From positions 1-6,162 of the forward strand of contig CANRAC010000061.1 of the NCBI GenBank assembly GCA_947628495.1: a DNA stretch of 6,162 bases, in the 5' to 3' direction. Under the pieces are notes generated by a model. That model ran no database searches. It was given only the letters and a program-made list of their open reading frames with translations, and had not been told where the DNA came from. Of this stretch, positions 1 to 5,736 are shown piece after piece; the first letter of the stretch is position 1; each line of letters begins with the position of its first letter. The position numbers and the translations under genes are program-made. This stretch comes from an uncultured Bacilli bacterium (GTDB taxonomy: Bacteria > Bacillota_I > Bacilli_A > RF39 > UBA660).

Positions 1-20
1 ATTTTATAAATAAACTTATC

Positions 21-45
21 AAAAAACTTACTCTAGGTAGAGTAA
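21..45 (-). terminator. Intrinsic terminator of the minus-strand small gene
   Basis: On the minus strand the perfect 7-bp inverted repeat TTACTCT / AGAGTAA (39-45 and 28-34, loop of 4) is followed by G and then six T (complement of 21-26). It lies 13 nt past the stop codon of the 59-379 gene. The stem has only two G-C pairs and is weak by itself, but stem, U-tract and position agree with rho-independent termination of that gene. No comparable T-run follows the stem on the plus strand. Confidence 0.6.
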
Positions 46-58
46 ATCTTTCTAAAAA

Positions 59-379
59 TTAAAGCATATACATATTTGAACTTATGTTAATATCGTCATT
101 GCTATTACCGGCATTAATCATATTTTCTAATTTAGAAATACGGTTTTCTAATTTTTGCATTTGGCGTTCTAAGCGTGATATTTTATTATCATAATCGTTG
201 TTCATATTAGGATAAGTATTAAAAGGTATATCAGGTCCTGCATAAAAACTACTTGAGTTAGATGCAGCTTGATATGGCATCATCCCATTTGGTGCCATTT
301 GATTTGGCATCATCATATTTGGTGCGAATGATGAAGCTGACTGTGTACTTTCAAAAAAAGCGTTGCGATCTTTTTTCAT
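59..379 (-). CDS. Met/Pro/Asn-rich small protein with coiled-coil C-terminal half, function unknown
   Basis: A 106-residue protein that I do not recognise. The start is supported by a strong Shine-Dalgarno (GGGAGGA) just upstream of the ATG on the minus strand. Residues 11-60 are low complexity, rich in Met, Pro, Asn, Ser and Tyr, with a Met cluster at 22-34 (MMM, QMAPNGMMP). Residues 64-88 form a regular heptad pattern with hydrophobic residues I67, L70, M74, L77, I81, L84 and I88, so a short coiled coil that could oligomerise is very likely. There is no signal peptide or membrane segment. The gene is monocistronic, with its own terminator and a promoter divergent from trmB. The composition (Met/Tyr/Asn/Pro-rich plus coiled coil) recalls small coat or surface-layer assembly proteins of spore-forming Firmicutes. 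That is a resemblance of style only; no family is claimed. Confidence 0.8.
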   Translation of the reverse strand: MKKDRNAFFESTQSASSFAPNMMMPNQMAPNGMMPYQAASNSSSFYAGPDIPFNTYPNMNNDYDNKISRLERQMQKLENRISKLENMINAGNSNDDINISSNMYML

Positions 380-404
380 AAAGATTCCTCCCTTTTCAGT
401 AAAT

Positions 405-434
405 AGTATATGTTGAAATTTTAATAAGTTTCAA
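405..434 (-). promoter_or_regulatory. Candidate promoter for the minus-strand gene, overlapping an inverted repeat
   Basis: Read on the minus strand, TTGAAA (429-434) is separated by 18 bp from TATACT (405-410), a fair housekeeping-sigma promoter 25 nt before the start codon. It overlaps the trmB ribosome binding site. The -35 hexamer is also one arm of an inverted repeat TTGAAA / TTTCAA (413-418 and 429-434, 10 bp apart), which could be a regulator site or chance in AT-rich DNA. The same stretch holds CATATACTA (404-412), which fits the -10 of sporulation sigma K (CATAnnnTA), but the upstream AC is one base too close. Confidence 0.4.
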
Positions 435-447
435 AGGAGTGATAAAA

Positions 448-1077
448 ATGCGACTTCGTAATGTCAAAAATGCTCAGGAAATTTTAGATAGCTGTGCTTT
501 CTTAATTAAAAATCCGAAGGAGTATAAAGGTAAATATAAAGATTTATTTGCTAATAATAATCCGATCTGTTTAGAAATAGGGATGGGAAAAGGTGATTTT
601 ATTAAGCAAATGGCCCAGAATTATCCGAATATTAATTTTATTGGAGTAGAGAAAATGACTAGTATTCTCGCGCGAGCTATTCAAAACTTAACGCCATGCC
701 ACTTACCAAATGTGAAAGTAATGCGTGTTGATGCTTTAGAATTACAACAAATTTTTTCTTGCGAAATTTCCACGATATATTTAAATTTTTCCGATCCATG
801 GCCTAAAAGTCGCCATGCCAAAAGACGTTTAACATCGGAAATATTTTTAAACATTTATGATGATATTTTTAAAGATACAAAAACAATAATTCAAAAAACA
901 GACAATGTCCCTTTATTTGAAAGTAGTATCATCTCTTTAACAAATCATGGTTATAAAATAGAAGACATATCTTTAGACTTACATCAAACTCCTAAAGAAA
1001 ATTATATGACCGAGTATGAAAAAAAGTTTGCGAAAGAAAATATTAAAATAAATTACTTAAAAGCTACCAAAAAATAA
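448..1077 (+). CDS. trmB: tRNA (guanine-N7-)-methyltransferase TrmB
   Basis: SAM-dependent enzyme that makes 7-methylguanosine at position 46 in the variable loop of tRNA, in the cytoplasm. The 209-residue length and co-linear motifs match the Bacillus-type family: SAM-binding motif EIGMGKGDF (43-51), acidic GVE (66-68) at the end of beta 2, D95 in VDALEL, the signature NFSDPWPK (113-120) followed by RHAKRRL (122-128), KTDN (150-153), and TEYEKKF (188-194) near the C-terminus. All residues expected for catalysis and tRNA contact appear present, so it should be active. The ATG at 448 is chosen because AAAGGAG (433-439) lies 8 nt before it. An in-frame GTG at 439 overlaps that site and would add an atypical MIK extension. 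No clear plus-strand promoter or terminator was found; the gene is divergent from the 59-379 gene. Confidence 0.97.
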   Translation: MRLRNVKNAQEILDSCAFLIKNPKEYKGKYKDLFANNNPICLEIGMGKGDFIKQMAQNYPNINFIGVEKMTSILARAIQNLTPCHLPNVKVMRVDALELQQIFSCEISTIYLNFSDPWPKSRHAKRRLTSEIFLNIYDDIFKDTKTIIQKTDNVPLFESSIISLTNHGYKIEDISLDLHQTPKENYMTEYEKKFAKENIKINYLKATKK

Positions 1078-1099
1078 TTTCCTATTTACTTATTTTTCA

Positions 1100-1108
1100 T
1101 GGTATAAT
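1100..1108 (+). promoter_or_regulatory. Extended -10 promoter for the envelope operon
   Basis: TGGTATAAT is an exact TGnTATAAT extended -10 element in the 54-nt gap between trmB and the lipoprotein gene. No good -35 hexamer lies 16-18 bp upstream, which extended -10 promoters tolerate. The predicted transcription start near 1115 gives a leader of about 17 nt holding the ribosome site AGAGGAA (1122-1128). There is no terminator between trmB and this site, so trmB transcripts may also read into the operon. Confidence 0.65.
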
Positions 1109-1131
1109 TTTAGTTGAAAGTAGAGGAACAT

Positions 1132-1773
1132 ATGAAAAAATTAATTTTCTCGCTTATAGGCTTAGTTATATTAACTGGGTGTACCAATATTAATAATCTT
1201 TCCTTATCCGAAGTTGTGTCTAATAGTTTTGCTAATCAAAATAAACTATCTAATCAATTTCGTACGGGTTATAAATATTATTTGCCAAGAGGTCTTAATA
1301 TTATCAGCCAGAGTGATTACAATGAAAGACTTAATACAGATCGATATACCTATTATTTATATGTTGATATAGTAAGCTATTATAATAAAGTAGATAATGA
1401 ATTTAAACCGGTAGCAAATGCCTTTTATCAAGAAAAATTAAAGCAGAATAATAAATATGGTTATTTGCAAGTACGCAGGGTTAATGATAAATATTTAGTT
1501 GAAATAATGTATAATTATGCTAAAATAGAAGTAATAGTAAAGCAAAATGATTTAAACAATACTATTGCTAATGCTATAACCATTTTAAATTCAATTCAAT
1601 ATAATAAAAATATAATTGAAAATGTAATGGGTAAGAATGTATTACAGAATAAAGAAACGGAAATAAATATTTTTGAGAGTAAAAAAACCGATAGTAATAT
1701 CATTCATTATAAAGAAATTTATGGACAATATGATGATAGTCAAGAAACTCACGATTCAGATTTAATAGATTAA
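1132..1773 (+). CDS. Lipoprotein, function unknown
   Basis: A 213-residue protein with a textbook lipoprotein signal: KK at 2-3, a hydrophobic stretch 4-14, and lipobox LTGC with the lipidated Cys at residue 17. After lipidation and signal peptidase II cleavage it should sit on the outer face of the cytoplasmic membrane. The mature part starts with an Asn/Ser-rich linker (about 18-47). A likely alpha/beta domain (about 48-155) follows, unusually rich in Tyr with alternating strands such as YTYYLYVDIV, then an acidic, probably disordered tail ending DSDLID. I recognise no family. The start is ATG 1132, 3 nt after the AGAGGAA-type ribosome site; a TTG 18 nt upstream in frame would precede that site and spoil the signal peptide. 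It is the first gene of a four-gene operon, 14 nt before the next gene. The neighbours suggest a cell-envelope role, by inference only. Confidence 0.88.
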   Translation: MKKLIFSLIGLVILTGCTNINNLSLSEVVSNSFANQNKLSNQFRTGYKYYLPRGLNIISQSDYNERLNTDRYTYYLYVDIVSYYNKVDNEFKPVANAFYQEKLKQNNKYGYLQVRRVNDKYLVEIMYNYAKIEVIVKQNDLNNTIANAITILNSIQYNKNIIENVMGKNVLQNKETEINIFESKKTDSNIIHYKEIYGQYDDSQETHDSDLID

Positions 1774-1787
1774 GGAAGGTGTAGAAA

Positions 1788-2603
1788 GTGGGACTACTGA
1801 ACAAGATTAAGAATGTTTTATTTGAAGAAGAAGAAATTGAAATACCAGTTTATAAAAAAGAAGTTGAAAAAAAAGAAGAACCAATTAAACCGATAAAAAA
1901 ACCAGAGCCAATAAAAACGGAAAATGTTCATCAAGCCAAAGTTGATGTTACACCAATAGCTACTAAAGAAATCAAAGAAGTTAAAGAGGATAATGAAAGA
2001 GAGACTTTTAAAACAGAGCCAACTTTTCAATTTCCGGTATTTGATGAAAACGAATTTAATGAACCACCTAAAAGAGAGCATAAAGTAAATAAGAATAAAA
2101 CCAATAATAAGAAAATTGATTTTGGTCGTTTTGATACGCCAAGTAAACCTAAAGAAGAACCTAAGAAATTTGTACCATCTCCAGTTATATCTCCAGTCTT
2201 TGGCGTTTTAGATAAAAATTACATCAAAAAAGATCTTAAGCCCCAAAAAGAACACACGAAAGAAAAAGTGATAAGTGTTGATGACGTGCGCAAGAAGGCT
2301 TATGGTACACTAGAAGATCAAATCGAAAGTACTTTTGATACACCTGCTAAAACTTTTTATGAAGAAAAACCTTCGAAAACAATTAATGATTTATTAATCG
2401 ATTCAGTAGATGAAGAAATACCCATTGAAGATGTGAAAATAGACGATATAGAGTATGAAGAAGAAATAAATACTGATGATGATTCCTTAGCTGTTTTAGA
2501 TGAAATAAAAGAAGACTCTAAAAAAGATTTAGATGATACCTTAGAAAGTGATTTATTTAATCTGATTGATTCAATGTATACGAATAAGGAGGAGGAAAGA
2601 TAA
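1788..2603 (+). CDS. Disordered, charge-segregated protein with possible N-terminal amphipathic membrane anchor
   Basis: A 271-residue protein with a GTG start, set by AAGGAAGG (1772-1779) 8 nt upstream. Residues 1-12 (MGLLNKIKNVLF) can form a short amphipathic helix with L3, L4, I7, V10, L11 and F12 on one face and basic residues on the other. An acidic run EEEE (13-16) follows. This resembles the N-terminal membrane-targeting helix plus acidic stretch of SepF, but no SepF domain follows. Residues 20-128 are Lys/Glu/Pro-rich and net basic; 204-260 are strongly acidic. Likely linear motifs are RFDTPSK (114-120), its near copy TFDTPAK (182-188), and the hydrophobic island SPVISPVFGVLDKNY (131-145), which stands out as a probable binding segment. 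The acidic end DLFNLIDSMY (255-264) could form a helix. There is no TM helix, Cys or Trp. It lies between a lipoprotein and a TM/coiled-coil gene, suggesting a cytoplasmic scaffold at the membrane. The function is unknown. Confidence 0.85.
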   Translation: MGLLNKIKNVLFEEEEIEIPVYKKEVEKKEEPIKPIKKPEPIKTENVHQAKVDVTPIATKEIKEVKEDNERETFKTEPTFQFPVFDENEFNEPPKREHKVNKNKTNNKKIDFGRFDTPSKPKEEPKKFVPSPVISPVFGVLDKNYIKKDLKPQKEHTKEKVISVDDVRKKAYGTLEDQIESTFDTPAKTFYEEKPSKTINDLLIDSVDEEIPIEDVKIDDIEYEEEINTDDDSLAVLDEIKEDSKKDLDDTLESDLFNLIDSMYTNKEEER

Positions 2604-2920
2604 TGACTTTTTTACAAGAACTTTTACCAATAATAATTTATGTTTTATTAATAATATTATTAGTAATTGGCATAATATTAGGTGTAAAGGCTATTTCGGC
2701 TTTAGGGAAAGTGGAAAAAGTAGTTGATGATGTTAATAAAAAGGTGGAATCTTTAAATGGCTTTTTTAGCATTATCGATTTTACTACTGATAAAATAGTT
2801 TCTTTGAGTAACCATTTAATCGATGGTATTGTAATGGCCTTTTCGAGATTATTTTCACGGAAAAAGAAAAACAAAGAAAGCAAAGTAAAGGAGAATGAAG
2901 AATGGGAAAACGAGGAGTAG
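2603..2920 (+). CDS. Single-pass membrane protein with coiled coil, DUF948 (YtxG)-like
   Basis: A 105-residue protein. Residues 8-29 are one hydrophobic helix, followed by an amphipathic segment 30-52 (KVEKVVDDVNKKVESL) typical of the DUF948 family, a second hydrophobic/amphipathic part 53-84, and a highly charged tail 86-105. The family assignment rests on this architecture and on the next gene being YtxH-like; in Bacillus the DUF948 protein YtxG is likewise encoded just before YtxH. The protein is shorter than many DUF948 members. The ATG overlaps the TAA of the upstream gene by one base (TAATG), and a very strong ribosome site AAGGAGGAGG (2586-2595) precedes it, so translation is probably coupled. 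The last 19 nt overlap the next gene. The function is not established; a membrane-associated, possibly stress-related role is inferred from the Bacillus counterpart. Confidence 0.82.
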   Translation: MTFLQELLPIIIYVLLIILLVIGIILGVKAISALGKVEKVVDDVNKKVESLNGFFSIIDFTTDKIVSLSNHLIDGIVMAFSRLFSRKKKNKESKVKENEEWENEE

Positions 2921-3357
2921 GAAAATTTTTAGCTGGTGCGGCTTTAGGAGGAGCTTTAGGAGTTTTATTTGCTCCAAAAAAAGGTAGTGAATCTCGCCAA
3001 GATTTAAAAGACAAAGCAACTGATGTTGCTAAGAAAGTAAAAAATGCGGATTATGCGGAAATTAAAAAAGAAATTGAAACAAAAATTGCTAATCTAAAAG
3101 AAGAAGTAAAAGATTTAGACAAAGAAAAAGCTTTAGATATTGCTAAACAAAAAGCTAAACAATTAAAAAAACAAGCCAATGATATTGTTGCCTTAGCAAT
3201 TGAAAAAGGAACTCCAGTTTTAGAAAAAGCTGCGGAAGAAGCGAAAAGTAAGACAATTTCTATTTTAAATGCGACGATTGAAAAACTAGAGGGTAGTCAA
3301 AAAACCTCTACTAAATCTTCAACTAAAAAGGCCACAAAAACTGCTACTAAAAAGTAG
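2902..3357 (+). CDS. ytxH: YtxH-family protein with Lys/Thr-rich C-terminal tail
   Basis: A 151-residue protein. The N-terminus carries the YtxH hallmark: a Gly/Ala-rich hydrophobic helix (about 6-23) running into LFAPKKGSESR (22-32). The middle (33-130) is a long, highly charged, Lys/Glu/Ala-rich helix, probably coiled coil. Residues 132-151 are a histone-H1-like tail made almost only of Lys, Thr, Ser and Ala, with seven lysines from K134 to K151. YtxH proteins are small membrane-associated proteins linked to general stress in Bacillus; the biochemical role is unknown. The ATG at 2902 lies inside the 3' end of the DUF948-like gene (19-nt overlap) with AAAGGAG at 2887-2893. It is the last gene of the operon, and its TAG stop sits within the terminator stem. 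Confidence 0.88.
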   Translation: MGKRGVGKFLAGAALGGALGVLFAPKKGSESRQDLKDKATDVAKKVKNADYAEIKKEIETKIANLKEEVKDLDKEKALDIAKQKAKQLKKQANDIVALAIEKGTPVLEKAAEEAKSKTISILNATIEKLEGSQKTSTKSSTKKATKTATKK

Positions 3358-3367
3358 GAGTTTTTTT
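3340..3367 (+). terminator. Intrinsic terminator of the envelope operon, overlapping the ytxH stop codon
   Basis: ACTGCTACT (3340-3348) pairs with AGTAGGAGT (3353-3361) around an AAAA loop, 8 of 9 positions matched with one G-G mismatch, followed by a seven-T run (3361-3367). The stop codon TAG (3355-3357) lies in the 3' arm. The T-run also supplies the first two bases of the next -35 box. Confidence 0.8.
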
Positions 3368-3394
3368 GACAAAAAAATAATATAATGATATTAT
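3366..3394 (+). promoter_or_regulatory. Strong housekeeping promoter of the surface protein gene
   Basis: A perfect -35 TTGACA (3366-3371) and a -10 TATTAT (3389-3394) are separated by exactly 17 bp, with TG one base before the -10 (TGATATTAT, extended -10). The predicted start near 3401 leaves a leader of about 20 nt with the ribosome site ATAAGGAG (3405-3412). A TATAAT at 3381-3386 is only 9 bp from TTGACA and cannot pair with it. Confidence 0.82.
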
Positions 3395-3420
3395 TTATTT
3401 GAATATAAGGAGCATTGGAT

Positions 3421-5568
3421 ATGAAAATGACAAAAAGACAAAATATAATAGTAAGTATATTATTTGTTTTCTTAGTAATAGTTGGAACAGTATCAATCAC
3501 GGTTTTTTCGAAAAATATAAATGAGTCATATGCTTTAGATTTAAGGATTACTAATGTCGTTATAACTAATGGTACTGATGTAATAACAATTCGTTCTACT
3601 ACCGGATCTGGTAATATAATAGGCTATTATGTGGGAACAACAAGTAATATAAATAATGCCACTTATTATGCTTCTAATAAAACAAGTTACAATGTTAGTT
3701 TAATAAATGGAACTTATCATTTTTGGGTAAAAGATAGTACAGGTAGAGTAGCTAAATATCCTAAAACGTTAACGGTAAATAATTCTTGTTCAAGTAGCTA
3801 TATTACTAATGCTAAAGGAAATGGAACAAGTAAACATTGTTACTATACTTCTGATGGAAAATATTTAGAAGAAACTAAATCAGAGCAATTAGTTACGTGT
3901 GCTAGTGGTTACCAAAGAAAAGAAAATGAATCGACTGTTGTTGAAGATTCTTGCTCTAATTTAAATCCTACTTCTATTCGAAATATGGGTTTGACTAAAA
4001 AAGTTTGTTATAAAGTATGGACTTATTCTTGTGTCTCAACAGGTGGAGCCACAGCTAGTACTCCTAGTTTGAGTGTATTAAGTGCTACTACTTCTAATAA
4101 TTGGACGAACGGAAATAAAGAAATTGTCGTAACAAGTAAAAAAGGTTCTAATAATATTGCTGGTTACTATATATCAACCAATTCTAATAAACCAGATGGT
4201 TCAGCAAATTGGAATGCTTCAAGTTCTACGACATGGACAACTTCGCAAGGAGCTGGAACTTATTACGTTTGGGTAAAAGATACAGCGGGAAATATTAGTG
4301 CTAATTATAAATCGGTTACCGTTTCGAAAATTGAAACAACACCCCCGCACATTGATTCGGTTATCCCATCTTCTGTTAATAAAAATTTAACGATAAATGC
4401 TTCGGATGATGGGGGCAGTGGAGTAGCGGGATATTATATTAGTAATGAAAATAGTGCTCCTAATTTATCTTCAAATTGGAATAATAGTAATGAAAACAGT
4501 TATACAATTGAGAAGGATCCAGGAACTTATTACATTTGGGTAAAAGATGCGGCCGGAAATATTAGCAGCAGTAAAACCGCAACTATTGCCCAGTCTTCTA
4601 CAACTGATAATAATTCTTTAGCTTCATTAAGTATTAAAAATATAGAATTATCTCCAGTATTTGATCCTAATACCACAGAATATACGGCCATTGCTAGTGT
4701 CTCAAAAGCAGTTATCGATGCAACCTTGCAAGATAGTAATGCTACATTTGTTAAAAAATATGGACCGCGAACAGTTAATTTAAAAAGTGGTGTCAATAAT
4801 GTAGTAATTAAGGTTAAAAGCGCTTTGGGAAATGTTAAAGAATATAAAATAAAAATTACCTATAATGGTAAGTCTTCCAATATTACGAGTGCCCGATTAA
4901 AATCTTTAAAATTAAATAGTGGAAATTTGACGTTTGATCCTAACATTACTGAGTATCGTATGTATGTACCTCAAAGCTTAGAAAAATTAGAGATTGAAGC
5001 CCTTGCAGAAGATAGTAATGCAGAAGTTAAAATAGACAATCCGGAAACACTTCAAACAGGAGATAACGAGGTTACTATTACCGTAACAGCAACAGATGGT
5101 ACATCTACAGTCTATACATTAAGAATAATAAGAAAAGAGACTAATGAAATATCGACAAATAATTATCTTAAATCATTAACTATAACAGGTTATGATATTA
5201 AGTTCCAACGTGATGTCCAAGAGTATGCAATTAAATTAGGAAATAAAACTTATTTAAACATTAATGCTTATGCGGAAGATAGTAATGCGGAAGTAACAAT
5301 TGATAATACCAAATATTTAACTAAAGATAGTATAATTCATATTATGGTAAGAGCTGAAGATGGTAGTGCACGAATATATACGATAACATTAAATAAAAGT
5401 TCTATCGGGGTATGGCAAATTATCTTAATAATATTAGGCTCAATTATATTACTCTTAGCTATAGCATATGGAGTATTAAGATTATTAGGTTATAGTGTAT
5501 ATATTAACTTTGGAGTTATAAAAGATTTCTTCTTAAACTTATTTAGAAAAAACAAAGATGATGATTAG
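3421..5568 (+). CDS. Large surface protein: three Ig-like repeats, six-Cys insert, three cadherin-like repeats, C-terminal TM
   Basis: A 715-residue exported protein, probably adhesive or wall-associated. Residues 9-29 are a signal/anchor helix, with possible signal peptidase cleavage after SYA (36-38). Ig-like repeats lie at about 43-120, 215-302 and 308-390. They share a GYY motif (68-70, 248-250, 337-339) and a GTY..WVKD..G segment around W102, W284 and W373. Between repeats 1 and 2 lies an insert holding the only six cysteines (C123, C140, C160, C178, C196, C204). Residues 399-480, 492-571 and 581-659 are cadherin-like beta-sandwich repeats (PF12733 type: L.SL.. ... FDPN.TEY ... A.DSNA.V). 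Residues 664-690 are a TM helix, followed by a basic/acidic tail ending RKNKDDD. There is no LPXTG motif, so attachment is by the C-terminal helix. The start is ATG 3421, 8 nt after AGGAG; a TTG at 3415 is too close to that site. Ligand unknown. Monocistronic, with its own promoter and terminator. Confidence 0.9.
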   Translation: MKMTKRQNIIVSILFVFLVIVGTVSITVFSKNINESYALDLRITNVVITNGTDVITIRSTTGSGNIIGYYVGTTSNINNATYYASNKTSYNVSLINGTYHFWVKDSTGRVAKYPKTLTVNNSCSSSYITNAKGNGTSKHCYYTSDGKYLEETKSEQLVTCASGYQRKENESTVVEDSCSNLNPTSIRNMGLTKKVCYKVWTYSCVSTGGATASTPSLSVLSATTSNNWTNGNKEIVVTSKKGSNNIAGYYISTNSNKPDGSANWNASSSTTWTTSQGAGTYYVWVKDTAGNISANYKSVTVSKIETTPPHIDSVIPSSVNKNLTINASDDGGSGVAGYYISNENSAPNLSSNWNNSNENSYTIEKDPGTYYIWVKDAAGNISSSKTATIAQSSTTDNNSLASLSIKNIELSPVFDPNTTEYTAIASVSKAVIDATLQDSNATFVKKYGPRTVNLKSGVNNVVIKVKSALGNVKEYKIKITYNGKSSNITSARLKSLKLNSGNLTFDPNITEYRMYVPQSLEKLEIEALAEDSNAEVKIDNPETLQTGDNEVTITVTATDGTSTVYTLRIIRKETNEISTNNYLKSLTITGYDIKFQRDVQEYAIKLGNKTYLNINAYAEDSNAEVTIDNTKYLTKDSIIHIMVRAEDGSARIYTITLNKSSIGVWQIILIILGSIILLLAIAYGVLRLLGYSVYINFGVIKDFFLNLFRKNKDDD
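4255..4565 (+). repeat. Internal DNA repeat within the surface protein gene
   Basis: A 44-nt segment at 4255-4298 recurs at 4522-4565, 267 nt (89 codons) downstream, with 40 of 44 bases identical. It encodes the GTYYVWVKDTAGNIS / GTYYIWVKDAAGNIS end of Ig-like repeats 2 and 3. A more diverged copy begins at 3709 in repeat 1. The similarity at DNA level suggests fairly recent duplication of an 89-codon domain unit and gives a target for recombination that could add or remove one repeat. Confidence 0.75.
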
Positions 5569-5589
5569 AGTCCTTTAGGGCTCTTTTTT
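5567..5589 (+). terminator. Intrinsic terminator of the surface protein gene
   Basis: AGAGTCC (5567-5573) pairs with GGGCTCT (5578-5584) around a TTTA loop, seven pairs including one G-U, followed by a six-T run (5584-5589). It begins in the last two bases of the TAG stop codon. This GC-rich stem is the strongest terminator in the window and isolates the downstream gene from read-through. Confidence 0.88.
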
Positions 5590-5652
5590 ATATTACCAAA
5601 AAATTAAATTAGTAATATTCTTAAGATAAATAATGGGACATTAAGTAAATAA

Positions 5653-5724
5653 TTTGCAATTTTTTTGATTAATTATTATGCAAATTCTAAGTTAATTTAT
5701 TTTGCAAATCTATAAAAAAAATGA
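5653..5724 (+). repeat. Three TTTGCAA-type boxes at exact 24-bp spacing
   Basis: TTTGCAAT (5653-5660), TATGCAAAT (5677-5685) and TTTGCAAAT (5701-5709) have their central GC at 5656, 5680 and 5704, a constant 24-bp step. The first two 24-bp units match at 16 of 24 positions, so they may be diverged tandem repeats. The box core is near-palindromic, and AATTTGCA (5651-5658) and TGCAAATT (5679-5686) form a perfect inverted repeat. The last box ends 27 bp before the -35 of the downstream promoter, a position suited to a DNA-binding regulator. The regulator is unknown. Confidence 0.5.
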
Positions 5725-5736
5725 TAACATTTCCCG

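Noticed and set aside
439..447. GTG start for trmB three codons upstream
   Set aside because: The GTG overlaps the Shine-Dalgarno that serves ATG 448, and the family normally begins with an MRxR-type sequence.
1818..2081. Phe-rich open frame on the minus strand opposite the 271-residue gene
   Set aside because: It is the mirror of Lys/Glu-rich coding sequence (AAA/GAA read as TTT/TTC), has no ribosome site and no plausible protein composition.
2638..3014. Two overlapping minus-strand open frames opposite the DUF948-like and ytxH genes
   Set aside because: No ribosome site; both are antisense to well-supported overlapping plus-strand genes.
3381..3386. TATAAT as the -10 of the surface protein promoter
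   Set aside because: It is only 9 bp from TTGACA; TATTAT at 3389 with 17-bp spacing and TG is the better match.
3297..3500. Minus-strand open frame across the ytxH end and the surface-gene promoter
   Set aside because: It spans a terminator and a strong promoter of the plus strand and has no supporting ribosome site.
4530..4796. Minus-strand open frame inside the surface protein gene
   Set aside because: It is antisense to repeat-domain coding sequence with no start signals.
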